Assembly: GCA_963835705.1 (NCBI GenBank)
Contig: CAWIGR010000024.1
Location: 1 to 64,000 of the forward strand
From: JACVRW01 sp963835705
GTDB lineage: Bacteria; Actinomycetota; Thermoleophilia; Solirubrobacterales; Thermoleophilaceae
Direction of reading: 5' to 3'
DNA length: 64,000 nucleotides
In this document: in pieces, positions 12,349 through 20,912 of the stretch
Layout: every line of letters begins with the position of its first letter
Numbering within the stretch: the stretch's first letter is position 1
Translations under genes and position numbers: made by a program
Notes under the pieces: generated by a model
Database searches by the model: none
Told to the model about the DNA's origin: nothing
Seen by the model: the letters and a program-made list of their open reading frames with translations, nothing else

Positions 12349-13986
12349 GTGAAGCTGCCCGCCGTCGCAGCAGCGCTTCTGTGCGTCCTCCTGGCCCTTC
12401 CCGCCAGGGCGGCCGCCGCGAAGCCGTTCGATTTCGAGCTCGTGCCGCCGCAGACCGCGCGCGCCGGCGCCGCGAGCGCCGGTTCCGCCTCGCCGAAGCT
12501 CTCCACCGAGCACCGCTTCAACCTGCTGGGGATGCGCTGGCGAGGCCGCGCCGTGCCCGAGATCGACGTGCGGGTGCGGAGGCCGGGGCGCGGCTGGAGC
12601 CGCTGGGTGGCGCTCGAGGCGCATGACGACCACAACCCCGACGCGGGCCGCGGCGAACGGGCCGCCCGGGCGTCCGATCCCCTCTGGGTGGGCACGGCAG
12701 ACGGGGTGCAGTACCGGATGAGCCGGCCCGTGCCGGGGCTCCGTCTCCATTTCGTCAACGTCGCGAGCTCCACCCGCCGCGCCCGCGCGGCGCAGGACCC
12801 GCAGCCGGACATCGTCAGCCGCGCCGAGTGGGGCGCCGGCGGCTGCCCGCCCCGGAGCTCGCCCGGCTACGGCTCGGTGAAGGCGGTGCACGTGCACCAC
12901 ACGGTCTCGCTGAACGACTACTCGCCCGCCGAGGCGCCGGCGATGGTGCTCGCCATCTGCCGCTACCACCGCAACTCGAACGGCTGGGACGACATCGGCT
13001 ACAACGCGCTCGTCGACAAGTACGGCGTGCTCTACGAGGGCCGCGCGGGCGGTCTCGACCAGCCCGTGATCGGCGCCCAGGCACAGGGCTTCAACTCGGA
13101 GACCGCGGGCATCGCGAGCATCGGCGACCACACGAGCGTCGGCGCGACGCCCCAGACGCTCGACGCGCTCGCGCGCTACATCCGCTGGAAGCTGCAGATC
13201 CATCTCCAGCCGCTCAGTGGCCCGGTGGCGGTACGCAGCTCCGGCGGCTCGGCATCCAGGTACGGGGCCGGCGCCCAAGTCACCCTGGAGCGCGTGATCG
13301 GTCACAGGGACACCGGGAGGACGGCGTGCCCGGGCCAGCTCCTGTACGACCAGCTGGACCAGCTGCGAGCGATGGTGGCGAGCGGGGTGGCCACCGTGCC
13401 GAGCTTCGCCACGCGCCTGAGCGGGGCGCTGGCCGACTATCGGGTCGACTTCGGCGAGGCGGTGCCCGTGACCGGGCTCCTCTCCGGACCAGACGGCGCC
13501 CCGCTGCCCGGCGAGCAGGTCGAGGTGCAGGTGAACGGCGACGGGCGCTGGATCACCTCGCGCCGCGTGCTCAGCGCGGCCGACGGCACGTTCGCCACCG
13601 AGCTCAAGCCGCGCAAGCGCATGTACGTGCGGATGCGCTTTCCCGGCCGCCCCGACCTCGGGGGCGCTTTCTCCACGCGGCTGCTGCTCCGCCTGCGGCC
13701 GGTGATACAGCTCAGACGCCCGCGCGCCCGCTTCACACCCGGCCGCCCCGTTCCGGTGGAGGGCACGGTGGGCCCGCGCAAGCGCTTCGTCCACCTCGTG
13801 CTCCAGCAGCACGTCCGCGGGCGCTATCGCAAGGTCGGCGCCCGGGTGGCGCGAGTGCGGCGCGGCAGCTTCGAGACGTCCCTCGTGGCCGCCTTCCCGG
13901 ACCGCTACCGCTACTCGGTCGTCGCCAAGCCGGACGCCGACACGGACCGCGGCACCACGGGCTGGCTTCCGCTCCGCCCGCGCTGA
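12349..13986 (+). CDS. Secreted N-acetylmuramoyl-L-alanine amidase (PGRP/amidase_2 domain)
   Basis: This 545-residue protein starts with a signal peptide (residues 1-24, ending ALPARAAAA). The catalytic amidase_2/PGRP domain spans about residues 155-345. Zinc ligands are suggested by AVHVHHTVSLND at the front of the domain and by the His and Cys of VIGHRDTGRTACPGQ at its end; WDDIGYNALVDKYGVLYEGR supplies the conserved core. The C-terminal ~200 residues form two or three beta-rich domains that may bind wall polymers. It should cleave the peptide stem from peptidoglycan outside the membrane. GTG at 12349 follows an 83-bp gap that may hold its promoter. It lies beside wall-polysaccharide genes. 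Confidence 0.88.
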   Translation: MKLPAVAAALLCVLLALPARAAAAKPFDFELVPPQTARAGAASAGSASPKLSTEHRFNLLGMRWRGRAVPEIDVRVRRPGRGWSRWVALEAHDDHNPDAGRGERAARASDPLWVGTADGVQYRMSRPVPGLRLHFVNVASSTRRARAAQDPQPDIVSRAEWGAGGCPPRSSPGYGSVKAVHVHHTVSLNDYSPAEAPAMVLAICRYHRNSNGWDDIGYNALVDKYGVLYEGRAGGLDQPVIGAQAQGFNSETAGIASIGDHTSVGATPQTLDALARYIRWKLQIHLQPLSGPVAVRSSGGSASRYGAGAQVTLERVIGHRDTGRTACPGQLLYDQLDQLRAMVASGVATVPSFATRLSGALADYRVDFGEAVPVTGLLSGPDGAPLPGEQVEVQVNGDGRWITSRRVLSAADGTFATELKPRKRMYVRMRFPGRPDLGGAFSTRLLLRLRPVIQLRRPRARFTPGRPVPVEGTVGPRKRFVHLVLQQHVRGRYRKVGARVARVRRGSFETSLVAAFPDRYRYSVVAKPDADTDRGTTGWLPLRPR

Positions 13987-13987
13987 G

Positions 13988-14575
13988 CTACCAGCCCTGC
14001 TTCAGGTCCTCGGAGTACAGCCCCCGGCCCGTGGCAAGCATGCGCGCGGTCTTGGCGAGGATCCTCAGGTCGAGCCGCAGCGAGCGGTGCTCGACGTACC
14101 AGACGTCCAGCTCGATCCGCTCCGGCCAGGGCAGCGAGGTGCGCCCGTTCACCTGCGCCCAGCCGGTGATGCCCGGCTTGACCTCGAGCCTGCGGAGCTG
14201 GCGCTCGGTGTAGCGGTCCACCTGCTCCTGCACGGTCGGGCGCGGCCCCACGACGGCCATGTCGCCCTTCAGGACGTTCACCAGGTTGGGCAGCTCGTCG
14301 AGCGAGAAGCGGCGCAGCAGCCGTCCCACGCGCGTGATTCGCGGGTCGCCCTCGAGCACGTACACGCCGGCCCCCATCGTCTCGGCGCGCGGCACCATCG
14401 TGCGGAGCTTCCAGAGCGCGAACGGCTCGCCGTGGCGGCCGACCCGCCGCTGGCGGTACAGGACCGGGCCGCGGCTCTCGAGCCGTATCGCGAGCGCCGC
14501 GACCGCGAGCAGCGGCGAGGCGATCGCCAGCACCACCGCGGCGACCACGACGTCGAGAGCACGGCTAGTCATCAC
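13988..14575 (-). CDS. Bacterial sugar transferase (polyprenyl-phosphate phosphoglycosyl transferase)
   Basis: The 195-residue protein is a monotopic phosphoglycosyl transferase of the WcaJ/PglC type. It has an N-terminal membrane segment (about residues 8-30), the catalytic LWKLRTMVPRAE region, then SLDELPNLVNVLKGDMAVVGPRP and KPGITGWAQVNGR. Such enzymes move a sugar-1-phosphate from a nucleotide sugar to undecaprenyl phosphate, the first step of a lipid-linked glycan. Translation may start at GTG 14575 or ATG 14572. It is transcribed away from the glycosyltransferase operon that begins at 14599, with only 23 bp between them. Confidence 0.9.
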   Translation of the reverse strand: MMTSRALDVVVAAVVLAIASPLLAVAALAIRLESRGPVLYRQRRVGRHGEPFALWKLRTMVPRAETMGAGVYVLEGDPRITRVGRLLRRFSLDELPNLVNVLKGDMAVVGPRPTVQEQVDRYTERQLRRLEVKPGITGWAQVNGRTSLPWPERIELDVWYVEHRSLRLDLRILAKTARMLATGRGLYSEDLKQGW

Positions 14576-14598
14576 GGCTAGCGTTCGGCATCGGCGGA

Positions 14599-15753
14599 AT
14601 GCGGATCCTCTACCTGCACCAGTTCTTCGTCACGCGCGCCGGCGTCGGAGGCACGCGGTCGTACGAGTTCGCGCGCCGCTTCGTCGCGCGGGGGCATGAG
14701 GTGCGCATCGTAACCGCGGCGGGAGCGGCCGGTCCCGGCACGAGCGCCGTGCAGGGCATCGAGATCGTCGCGGTGCGCGGCGCCTACTCGGACTACGTGG
14801 AGGCAACGTCGATGCCCTACCCGCGGCGGATGCTCGCCTTCGCGCGCTTCGCCCTGTCCGCCACGGCGGCCGCGCTGCGGGGGCCGCGCCCGGACGTGGT
14901 GTACGCCACCTCGCCCCCGCTCACGATGGCGCTGCCCGCCCTGGCGGTGGCCGCGGCGCGGCGGGTTCCGCTTGTGTGGGAGGTGCGCGACCTGTGGCCC
15001 GAGGCCCCGATCCAGATGGGAGCGCTGCGAAATCCGCTGCTGCGTCGCGCAGCGCGCGCGCTCGAGCGATTCGTCTATCGCCGCGCGGCGCGCCTGATCG
15101 CCCTCTCGCCGGGCATCCAGGCCGGGATGGTCGCCGCCGGGGCGCCGGCGGACCGGGTGGCGCTCGTGCCGAACGCGTCCGACCTCGACCTGTTCCGGCC
15201 CGCCGATCCCCCCGCGCGCTTCCGCGTGAGCTACTTCGGAACGATGGGCGAGGCAAACGACCTGACCTCGGCGGTCGAGGCCGCGCGGCTCCTGCCCGAG
15301 GTGGATTTCCTGCTCGTGGGCGACGGGAAGCGGCGCGCGGAGCTCGAGCGAGGGGCGCCGCCGAACGTGGTGTTCACCGGCTCGGCGAGCGGGGGCAAGG
15401 AGGAGGTCGCCGAGCTGGCCGCCGGGTCGAGCGCCTGCCTGACGCTCTTCAAGGACCTGCCGGTGCTCGCCACGAACTCGCCCAACAAGCTGTTCGACAC
15501 CTTCGCGGCCGGCCGCCCGGCCATCGTGAACATGGACGGCTGGATGCGCGAGCTGGTCGAGCGAAACGAGGCCGGCCTGTACGTCCGGGCGGGCGACGCC
15601 CGCGCGCTGGCGGACGGGATCGCCTGGCTGCGCGACCATCCGGCCGATGCGGAGCGCATGGGGCGCAACGCGCGCGCCCTCGCCGAGCGGGAGTTCGACC
15701 GCGATGTGCTCGCGGCCCGGGCGCTGGCGCTGCTCTCGGAGGCGGCGGGTTGA
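14599..15753 (+). CDS. GT4-family glycosyltransferase
   Basis: The product has 384 residues with the GT-B fold of family 4. The N-terminal acceptor domain starts MRILYLHQFFVTRAGVGGTR with a glycine-rich loop. The C-terminal donor domain has LVGDGKRRAELE and the late NSPNKLFDTFAAGRPAIVN motif with an EAGLYVRAGDA segment. WEVRDLWPEAP is typical of WbuB/WcaI-like enzymes of this family. It probably extends a lipid-linked oligosaccharide at the inner face of the membrane. Its stop overlaps the next ATG (TGATG), so it is the first gene of a coupled four-gene glycan operon. Confidence 0.9.
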   Translation: MRILYLHQFFVTRAGVGGTRSYEFARRFVARGHEVRIVTAAGAAGPGTSAVQGIEIVAVRGAYSDYVEATSMPYPRRMLAFARFALSATAAALRGPRPDVVYATSPPLTMALPALAVAAARRVPLVWEVRDLWPEAPIQMGALRNPLLRRAARALERFVYRRAARLIALSPGIQAGMVAAGAPADRVALVPNASDLDLFRPADPPARFRVSYFGTMGEANDLTSAVEAARLLPEVDFLLVGDGKRRAELERGAPPNVVFTGSASGGKEEVAELAAGSSACLTLFKDLPVLATNSPNKLFDTFAAGRPAIVNMDGWMRELVERNEAGLYVRAGDARALADGIAWLRDHPADAERMGRNARALAEREFDRDVLAARALALLSEAAG

Positions 15754-16694
15754 TGCTCTCGTACTGTGTCGTGAACACCAACGGGGTCGATGACCTGCTC
15801 GCCTGTCTCGCTGCGATCAGGGAGACCCACCCGGGGCACCTGGAGCACGAGGTGCTCGTGCTCGACAATGCCTCGGACGACGGCTCCGCCGAGGCCGTCC
15901 GCGAGCGTTTCCCCGACGCCCGCCTGTTCGCTCTGGAGCGGCGCACCGGCAAGGCGGAGAACGACTCGACGCTCCTGCGCGAGTCGCGCGGGGAGTACTG
16001 CCTGCTGCTGAACGAGGACTCGGAGCTGACCGAGGGGGCCGCCCGCGCGCTCGTGGAAGCGCTCGAGCGCGACCCCGCCGCCGCGGCCGCGGGCGCGCAG
16101 CTGCTGACGAGCGCGGGGGAGCCGACCGCCTGCGCCTGGCGGCTGCCGGACGCCGGCTGGGCCCTGGCCGCCGCCATGTTCATGCACGACCGTTACGCGG
16201 TGCAGAGCAGGGGCACGGCCGTGCGCGAGGTGGGCTGGGTGCAGTCGAGCGCGATGCTGGTGCGCCGCGAGGCGGCCGAGCGGGTGGGCTGGCTCGACCC
16301 GGCCTTCTTCGTGTATTCGGACGAGACGGACTTCTGCAAGCGCCTCAACGACGCCGGGTGGCGCATCCTGTTCGTCCCTCACGCGCGCGCCATCCACCAC
16401 GACCAGCTCGGCACCGACGCAGCGGCTATGCGCCGGCGAATCGTCGAGTTTCAGCGCAACCGGGACCTCTACTTCCGCAAGCACAGGATGCCCGTCACGC
16501 GTGTGTTGTGGCGGGTGTGCTGGACCTGGGCTTATCTGGTGCGGGCGGCGGTGGCGCTGGTGCTTCCGGGGCACGATCCACACCGTTACCTCATCCACGC
16601 CCGCCAGCAGCTGATGCCGGCGCGGGGCGAAGGCATTCGCGAGGCGGCCGCCGCCTATAACGCGGTTAAGGTGCGCCCCGGTGGAGCACGCTGA
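15753..16694 (+). CDS. GT2-family glycosyltransferase (rhamnosyltransferase-like)
   Basis: The 313-residue protein is a GT-A fold family 2 transferase. Recognisable parts are VVNTNGVDDLLACLAAI, LVLDNASDDGSAEAVRE, the nucleotide/metal motif LLNEDSEL at the DxD position, and WLDPAFFVYSDETDFCKRL. A hydrophobic segment near residues 250-275 (VLWRVCWTWAYLVRAAVALVL) may be membrane-associated. Relatives include rhamnosyltransferases, but the sugar cannot be assigned. The ATG at 15753 overlaps the preceding stop, and the 3' end overlaps the next gene by 14 bp. Confidence 0.88.
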   Translation: MLSYCVVNTNGVDDLLACLAAIRETHPGHLEHEVLVLDNASDDGSAEAVRERFPDARLFALERRTGKAENDSTLLRESRGEYCLLLNEDSELTEGAARALVEALERDPAAAAAGAQLLTSAGEPTACAWRLPDAGWALAAAMFMHDRYAVQSRGTAVREVGWVQSSAMLVRREAAERVGWLDPAFFVYSDETDFCKRLNDAGWRILFVPHARAIHHDQLGTDAAAMRRRIVEFQRNRDLYFRKHRMPVTRVLWRVCWTWAYLVRAAVALVLPGHDPHRYLIHARQQLMPARGEGIREAAAAYNAVKVRPGGAR

Positions 16695-18183
16695 CACCGC
16701 CCAACTGGCCGCGGTCGGCGGCGCGCTCGCAGCCGTGCTGGTGCTGCTCGCGCGCGGGCGCTTCACGCTCCTCGCGGGTCTGCTGCTGCTGGCCGCCAGC
16801 GAGGCCGGGCTGACCCTGTCGCTCGGCGCGGGCCCGCTCGACAAGCTCACGAGCGCTAGTGGGGCCGCGGCGGGGGTGCTCGGCATGCTCGTCCTGGGCG
16901 GGGCCGCGGCCATCCTCGCCCGGCGGCCGGCGCTCGTGCCGATCGCGGTTCTCGTGGCGGCCCCCTTCCGCCCGCCGATCCAGTTCGACACGGCGAGCGA
17001 GTTCTTCGTCTCGATCGCCGACGACGGCCGGCTCGGCCGGCTGCTGCCGCTGTACTTCGTGCTGCTCGCGTCGGTGCTCGCGCTCGGCTGGCGGGCCCTG
17101 CGCGGCCGGCACGTGCGCCCCCTCCCCAAGGTGATCGCCTATCCCGCGGCGGCGTTCTTCGCGTTCGCGCTGCTGTCGCTCCTGTGGGCGGACGACGTGG
17201 AGGCGGGGGCGAACCTGCTCGCCTTCTTCACGCTTCCGTTCGCCGCGCTGCTCGGCACGGTTGCGCGGGCCGACTTCCCCGACTTCGTGCCGCGCGCCCT
17301 GGCCGCCGTGGGGATCGGGCTCGCCACGCTCTTCGCGCTGGTCGGGCTCTGGCAGGCGGCCACGCGCGAGCTGTTCTTCTACGCCCCCAACCTCGCCGTC
17401 TCGAACGCCAACTCGGACTACTTCCGTGTGACCTCGCTGTTCGGCGATCCGAGCCTCTACGGGCGTCACGTGGTGCTCGGCATCGGCATCGCGCTCGCGC
17501 TCCTGGTCTGTCAGCGCTGGCGGACCTGGCCGCTGGTCGCCCTCGTGGCGGTGATGTGGGCGGGGCTGCTGTTCTCCTACTCGCAGTCGAGCATGGCCGC
17601 GCTGCTGGTGGTCACGCTGGCGCTCGCCCTCGCGACCGGGGACCGGCGGGCGCGGCGCGCGGTCGGGGTGCTCGCGCTGCTTGCGGTGCTCGGCGCCGGC
17701 GCGTACGTGGCGGTGAGGCTGGTCGACGGCGCCGACCTCAATCGCATCACGAGCGATCGCACCGAGCGCGTAGAGGACACCGCTCGCGTGATCGGCGAGC
17801 GGCCGGTGGCCGGCGTGGGCATCGGCGGCCAGCCGCGAGCGAGCCGCGAGCTGGCCGACAGCGCCCAGCCCACGCCGACGTTCGTCTCCCACACGACCCC
17901 GCTCACCGTCGCGGCGGAGCTCGGCCTGATCGGGCTCGCGCTGTACGTCTGGCTGCTGGCCGGCGGGGTCGGGCTGATCGCGCGCGTGCGGCGCCGCGAC
18001 GAGGCGTTCGGCCTGGCGCTCGGCGCGTCGTTCCTCGCGCTGTTCGTGCACTCGCTGTTCTACAGCGGGTTCCTCGAGGACCCGCTCACGTGGCTGGTGC
18101 TGGCGGTGGCGGCCGGGTGGCTGTCCTGGCGCGAGTCGCAGATGACCGCCGCGGAGCGGGCGAGGGCGCGGGCGGCGGCATGA
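16681..18183 (+). CDS. O-antigen ligase/polymerase-like membrane protein
   Basis: This 500-residue protein has about 11-12 hydrophobic helices and a large extracytoplasmic loop around residues 340-390. The loop ends ERPVAGVGIGGQPRAS and HTTPLTVAAELGLIGLALY, the Wzy_C/O-antigen ligase signature. In this family the loop carries the catalytic Arg and His residues that join undecaprenyl-linked glycans to an acceptor or polymerise them. GTG at 16681 lies inside the end of the GT2 gene, and its stop overlaps the next ATG (ATGA). It is probably the export-side polymerase or ligase of the locus. Confidence 0.88.
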   Translation: MEHADTAQLAAVGGALAAVLVLLARGRFTLLAGLLLLAASEAGLTLSLGAGPLDKLTSASGAAAGVLGMLVLGGAAAILARRPALVPIAVLVAAPFRPPIQFDTASEFFVSIADDGRLGRLLPLYFVLLASVLALGWRALRGRHVRPLPKVIAYPAAAFFAFALLSLLWADDVEAGANLLAFFTLPFAALLGTVARADFPDFVPRALAAVGIGLATLFALVGLWQAATRELFFYAPNLAVSNANSDYFRVTSLFGDPSLYGRHVVLGIGIALALLVCQRWRTWPLVALVAVMWAGLLFSYSQSSMAALLVVTLALALATGDRRARRAVGVLALLAVLGAGAYVAVRLVDGADLNRITSDRTERVEDTARVIGERPVAGVGIGGQPRASRELADSAQPTPTFVSHTTPLTVAAELGLIGLALYVWLLAGGVGLIARVRRRDEAFGLALGASFLALFVHSLFYSGFLEDPLTWLVLAVAAGWLSWRESQMTAAERARARAAA

Positions 18184-19538
18184 GCGACAGGCTCGGCCCG
18201 CTGGGCTCGTGGGCGCTGGTAGGCGTCCTGTTCGTGCTGGTGGCGATCACGCTGCCGGAGCTGGGCTCGGACCCGTGGCGCTTCCGCCCCGGCGAGGTGG
18301 ACCCGCAGGGACCCCTGGCGCCGCTCGTGCGGGCGGCGGGCGAGGAGTGGGACCTCGGCATCCCGCGCGCGGCGGCGTTCCTGGCGGCCCTGCTGTGCGG
18401 GGCCACGGCGATATTCCTCCTGGCGGGCAGAGCCTTGAGCAAGGGCCTCGCGGTGGCCCTCATCCTCGCGGTCGGCCTGCTGCTCACCGCGCCCGCCACG
18501 CTGCTGCAGCTCGGCCTGCGCGACTCCACCGCCGCCTGGTTCTTCACGAACGACTCGACGTACCAGGCCGAGCTGGGCGGCGAGCTACTGCTCGAGCTCG
18601 ACAACCCGTACGGGCACGACTACCGCGAATCGGGGCTCGAGCGCTTCTACACGCGCGACGGCAGGGTGTCCGAGCGCGTCCGCGAGCGGGAGGTGGCGCT
18701 CGAGCACTTCGCCTACTTCCCGGGCTCCGTGGTGACCGCCGCCCTCTGGCGGGTGCTGCCCGAGCCGTTCGACGACTACCGCCTGCTGGTGCTGCTGTGC
18801 AACCTCGGCATGCTCGCGGCCGCGCTCGCCTTCCGCGGTCCAGTGGGCGCGCGACTCGCGCTCGGGGCGCTGCTGGTCTGCAACCCGATCGCCGTGCGCT
18901 CGGCCTGGTTCGGGCAGAACGACGCACCCAGCCTGCTGCTGCTCGTGGTCGCCTTCGCGCTCGCGTCGCGGCGGCGCTTCGGCTGGGCGGCGGCCGCCCT
19001 GGGCGGAGCGGTGCTGCTGAAGCAGTTCGCGCTCGTGGCGGCGCCGTTCCTGGCGCTGATGATCGTGCGCGCAGAGGAAGGCCGTGCCATCGACGCCCTT
19101 CGCCGCCCCACCCTCGCCTTCGCCGGGGTGCTCGCCGTGGGCATCCTGCCCTTCCTGCTCGCCGGTCCCGTCGCCTTCTACGAGGACACGATCAAGTACG
19201 GGGCGGGGACCTATCGCATCGTCGGCTACGGCCTGTCCTCGATCCTCGTGGAGGTCGGCATCGTGGAGGATCGCGAGGGCGAGTACCCCTTCGCCCTCCT
19301 CGCCCTCTTCACCTGGGTCCCGCTCACCGCGTGGCTCCTGCTCGTGCAGCGGCGCAGCGCCGAGCTCTGGATCGGCGCGGCCGCTTTCGCCGTCTCGATC
19401 CTGTGGCTCATGTTCATCGGCCGCACCTTCAACAACTACTACCTGGTGTGGCCGATGACGGGCGCCGTGGCCGCTGCGCTGATGGCGGTGGCTTCCACCC
19501 GTGCGCCCGATCGACCCGAACCCGGGTCAGGTCACTAG
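18180..19538 (+). CDS. GT-C type integral membrane glycosyltransferase (GT87/DUF2029-like)
   Basis: The 452-residue protein has around 10 transmembrane segments. A soluble loop follows the second or third helix (FTNDSTYQAELGGELLLE, then NPYGHDYRESGL). The segment SAWFGQNDAPSLLLLVVAF resembles the conserved GQ-N/D region of polyprenol-phosphate-dependent mannosyltransferases. These use lipid-linked sugars on the outer face of the membrane. The donor and acceptor are unknown. ATG at 18180 overlaps the upstream stop (ATGA). The reading frame continues far upstream, but that is a shadow of the ligase gene. The end overlaps the convergent beta-propeller gene by 4 bp. Confidence 0.83.
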   Translation: MSDRLGPLGSWALVGVLFVLVAITLPELGSDPWRFRPGEVDPQGPLAPLVRAAGEEWDLGIPRAAAFLAALLCGATAIFLLAGRALSKGLAVALILAVGLLLTAPATLLQLGLRDSTAAWFFTNDSTYQAELGGELLLELDNPYGHDYRESGLERFYTRDGRVSERVREREVALEHFAYFPGSVVTAALWRVLPEPFDDYRLLVLLCNLGMLAAALAFRGPVGARLALGALLVCNPIAVRSAWFGQNDAPSLLLLVVAFALASRRRFGWAAAALGGAVLLKQFALVAAPFLALMIVRAEEGRAIDALRRPTLAFAGVLAVGILPFLLAGPVAFYEDTIKYGAGTYRIVGYGLSSILVEVGIVEDREGEYPFALLALFTWVPLTAWLLLVQRRSAELWIGAAAFAVSILWLMFIGRTFNNYYLVWPMTGAVAAALMAVASTRAPDRPEPGSGH

Positions 19539-20890
19539 CGCTCGGCGCGCTCGCGCTGCCGTTCGCGCTTCGCCATCCGCCTGTCTCGCTTCGCGTCCTT
19601 CCTGGCGGCCGGCGAGCCCTTCTCGGCAAAGGCGAACTGGAACGAGCGCCCCGTGACGTAGACGCGCTCGTTGTCGGCCACCACCGGGTTCGCGTACTTG
19701 CCGCCGTACATGAAGCGCCACGCGCGCTTGCCGTTCCGGGCGCGCACCGCGTAGACCGCGTCCGTGCCGCCCGCCACCGCGCGCTGGGCCTCGGACCCGC
19801 AGGTGGAGCAGATCGCGTAGTAGACGAGGCCGTCCATCACGGTCGGCGCCGCGTGGACCGTGCCGCCGGCTTCGATCTGCCAGACGGTGTCGCCGGTGGC
19901 CGCGTTCAGCGCATAGAACCGGCCGTCGTAGGTGCCGACGAAGACCTTACGCTTGTAGACGGCCGCCGCACCGTAGATGTACGAGCCGAGCGGTCGCGCC
20001 CACAGCAGCCTTCCGGTCTTCGCCCCGAACACGTACATCGTGCCGTCGGTGCTCCCGATGTACACGCGCCCGTGGGCCACCGTCGGCGTGGCGTAGTAGA
20101 ACTCGCGCGCCGACCCCTCGCTCCACAGCAGCTTTCCCGTCTTGGCGCTCAGCGAGTAGATCGTGCCGTCGTCCGAGGCGATGAAGATGCGCCCCTTCCA
20201 GTAGGCGGCCGAGGTGTTGACCTCGTTGTCGGCCTCGAAGCGCCAGATCCGCTTGCCGCTCTTCGCGTTCAGCGCGTAGACACCGTGGTCCCACGACCCG
20301 ACGAACAGGCGCCTGCCCTTCAGCAGCGGCGAGGACTCGACCGGCGCGGACTTGAACTTCCACAGCTCGCGGCCGGTGTCGGCGTCCCAGGCCACCACGA
20401 ACCCGTCGGCGCCGGCCTGTCCCTGCTCGCACACGACCGGGTGCATGTAGGAGACGTAGACCACGTTCTTCCCGACCGTGGGCGAGGACGCCGCGCAGCG
20501 TCCCAGGCTCTTGCGCCAGTGAACCCGCCCTGTCTGGTCGTCGAGCGCGAAGAAGAGGCCCTTCTGCTGGGCCAGGTAGACCTTGCCGTAGCCCACCGTC
20601 GGAGGGAACTCGAGCGTGTCGTGCGCGTCGATCGTCCAGATCCGGCGGTATGGCGGCCGGTGGTTGTAGGGGGAGATGTGCCGGCGCTGGTCGTCGTAGC
20701 TGTACGTCGGCCACGGCCGCGGGTTCTCCTTCTTGGGAGGCGGCTTAGGCTCCTCCTCCTCGGTGGTCACGAACTCCTCGGTCGCCGAGCCCCGCTTCTC
20801 GATCGGCTCGTTCTCCTCGTTGTACAGGTAGTACCCCACCGCGCCCAGGACCGCGAGCACGAGGACCCCTGCGACGATCCACTTGACCAC
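19535..20890 (-). CDS. Membrane-anchored PQQ-like beta-propeller protein
   Basis: The 451-residue protein has an N-terminal transmembrane anchor (residues 3-22), an acidic/Pro-rich linker (about 30-60) and a beta-propeller made of PQQ-like repeats. Each repeat shows the pattern xVYxGSxDGxxYALxAxTGxxxW, for example VYIGSTDGTMYVFGAKTGRL and VFVGTYDGRFYALNAATGD. No quinone-binding residues can be named, so a binding or scaffold role outside the membrane is more likely than enzyme activity. The C-terminal 30 residues are strongly basic. GTG or ATG start choice does not affect the domain picture. It is followed upstream by another membrane-anchored extracytoplasmic protein gene on the same strand. 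Confidence 0.82.
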   Translation of the reverse strand: MVKWIVAGVLVLAVLGAVGYYLYNEENEPIEKRGSATEEFVTTEEEEPKPPPKKENPRPWPTYSYDDQRRHISPYNHRPPYRRIWTIDAHDTLEFPPTVGYGKVYLAQQKGLFFALDDQTGRVHWRKSLGRCAASSPTVGKNVVYVSYMHPVVCEQGQAGADGFVVAWDADTGRELWKFKSAPVESSPLLKGRRLFVGSWDHGVYALNAKSGKRIWRFEADNEVNTSAAYWKGRIFIASDDGTIYSLSAKTGKLLWSEGSAREFYYATPTVAHGRVYIGSTDGTMYVFGAKTGRLLWARPLGSYIYGAAAVYKRKVFVGTYDGRFYALNAATGDTVWQIEAGGTVHAAPTVMDGLVYYAICSTCGSEAQRAVAGGTDAVYAVRARNGKRAWRFMYGGKYANPVVADNERVYVTGRSFQFAFAEKGSPAARKDAKRDRRMAKRERQRERAER

Positions 20891-20912
20891 CGCGCGCAGG
20901 CTAGCGATCGGG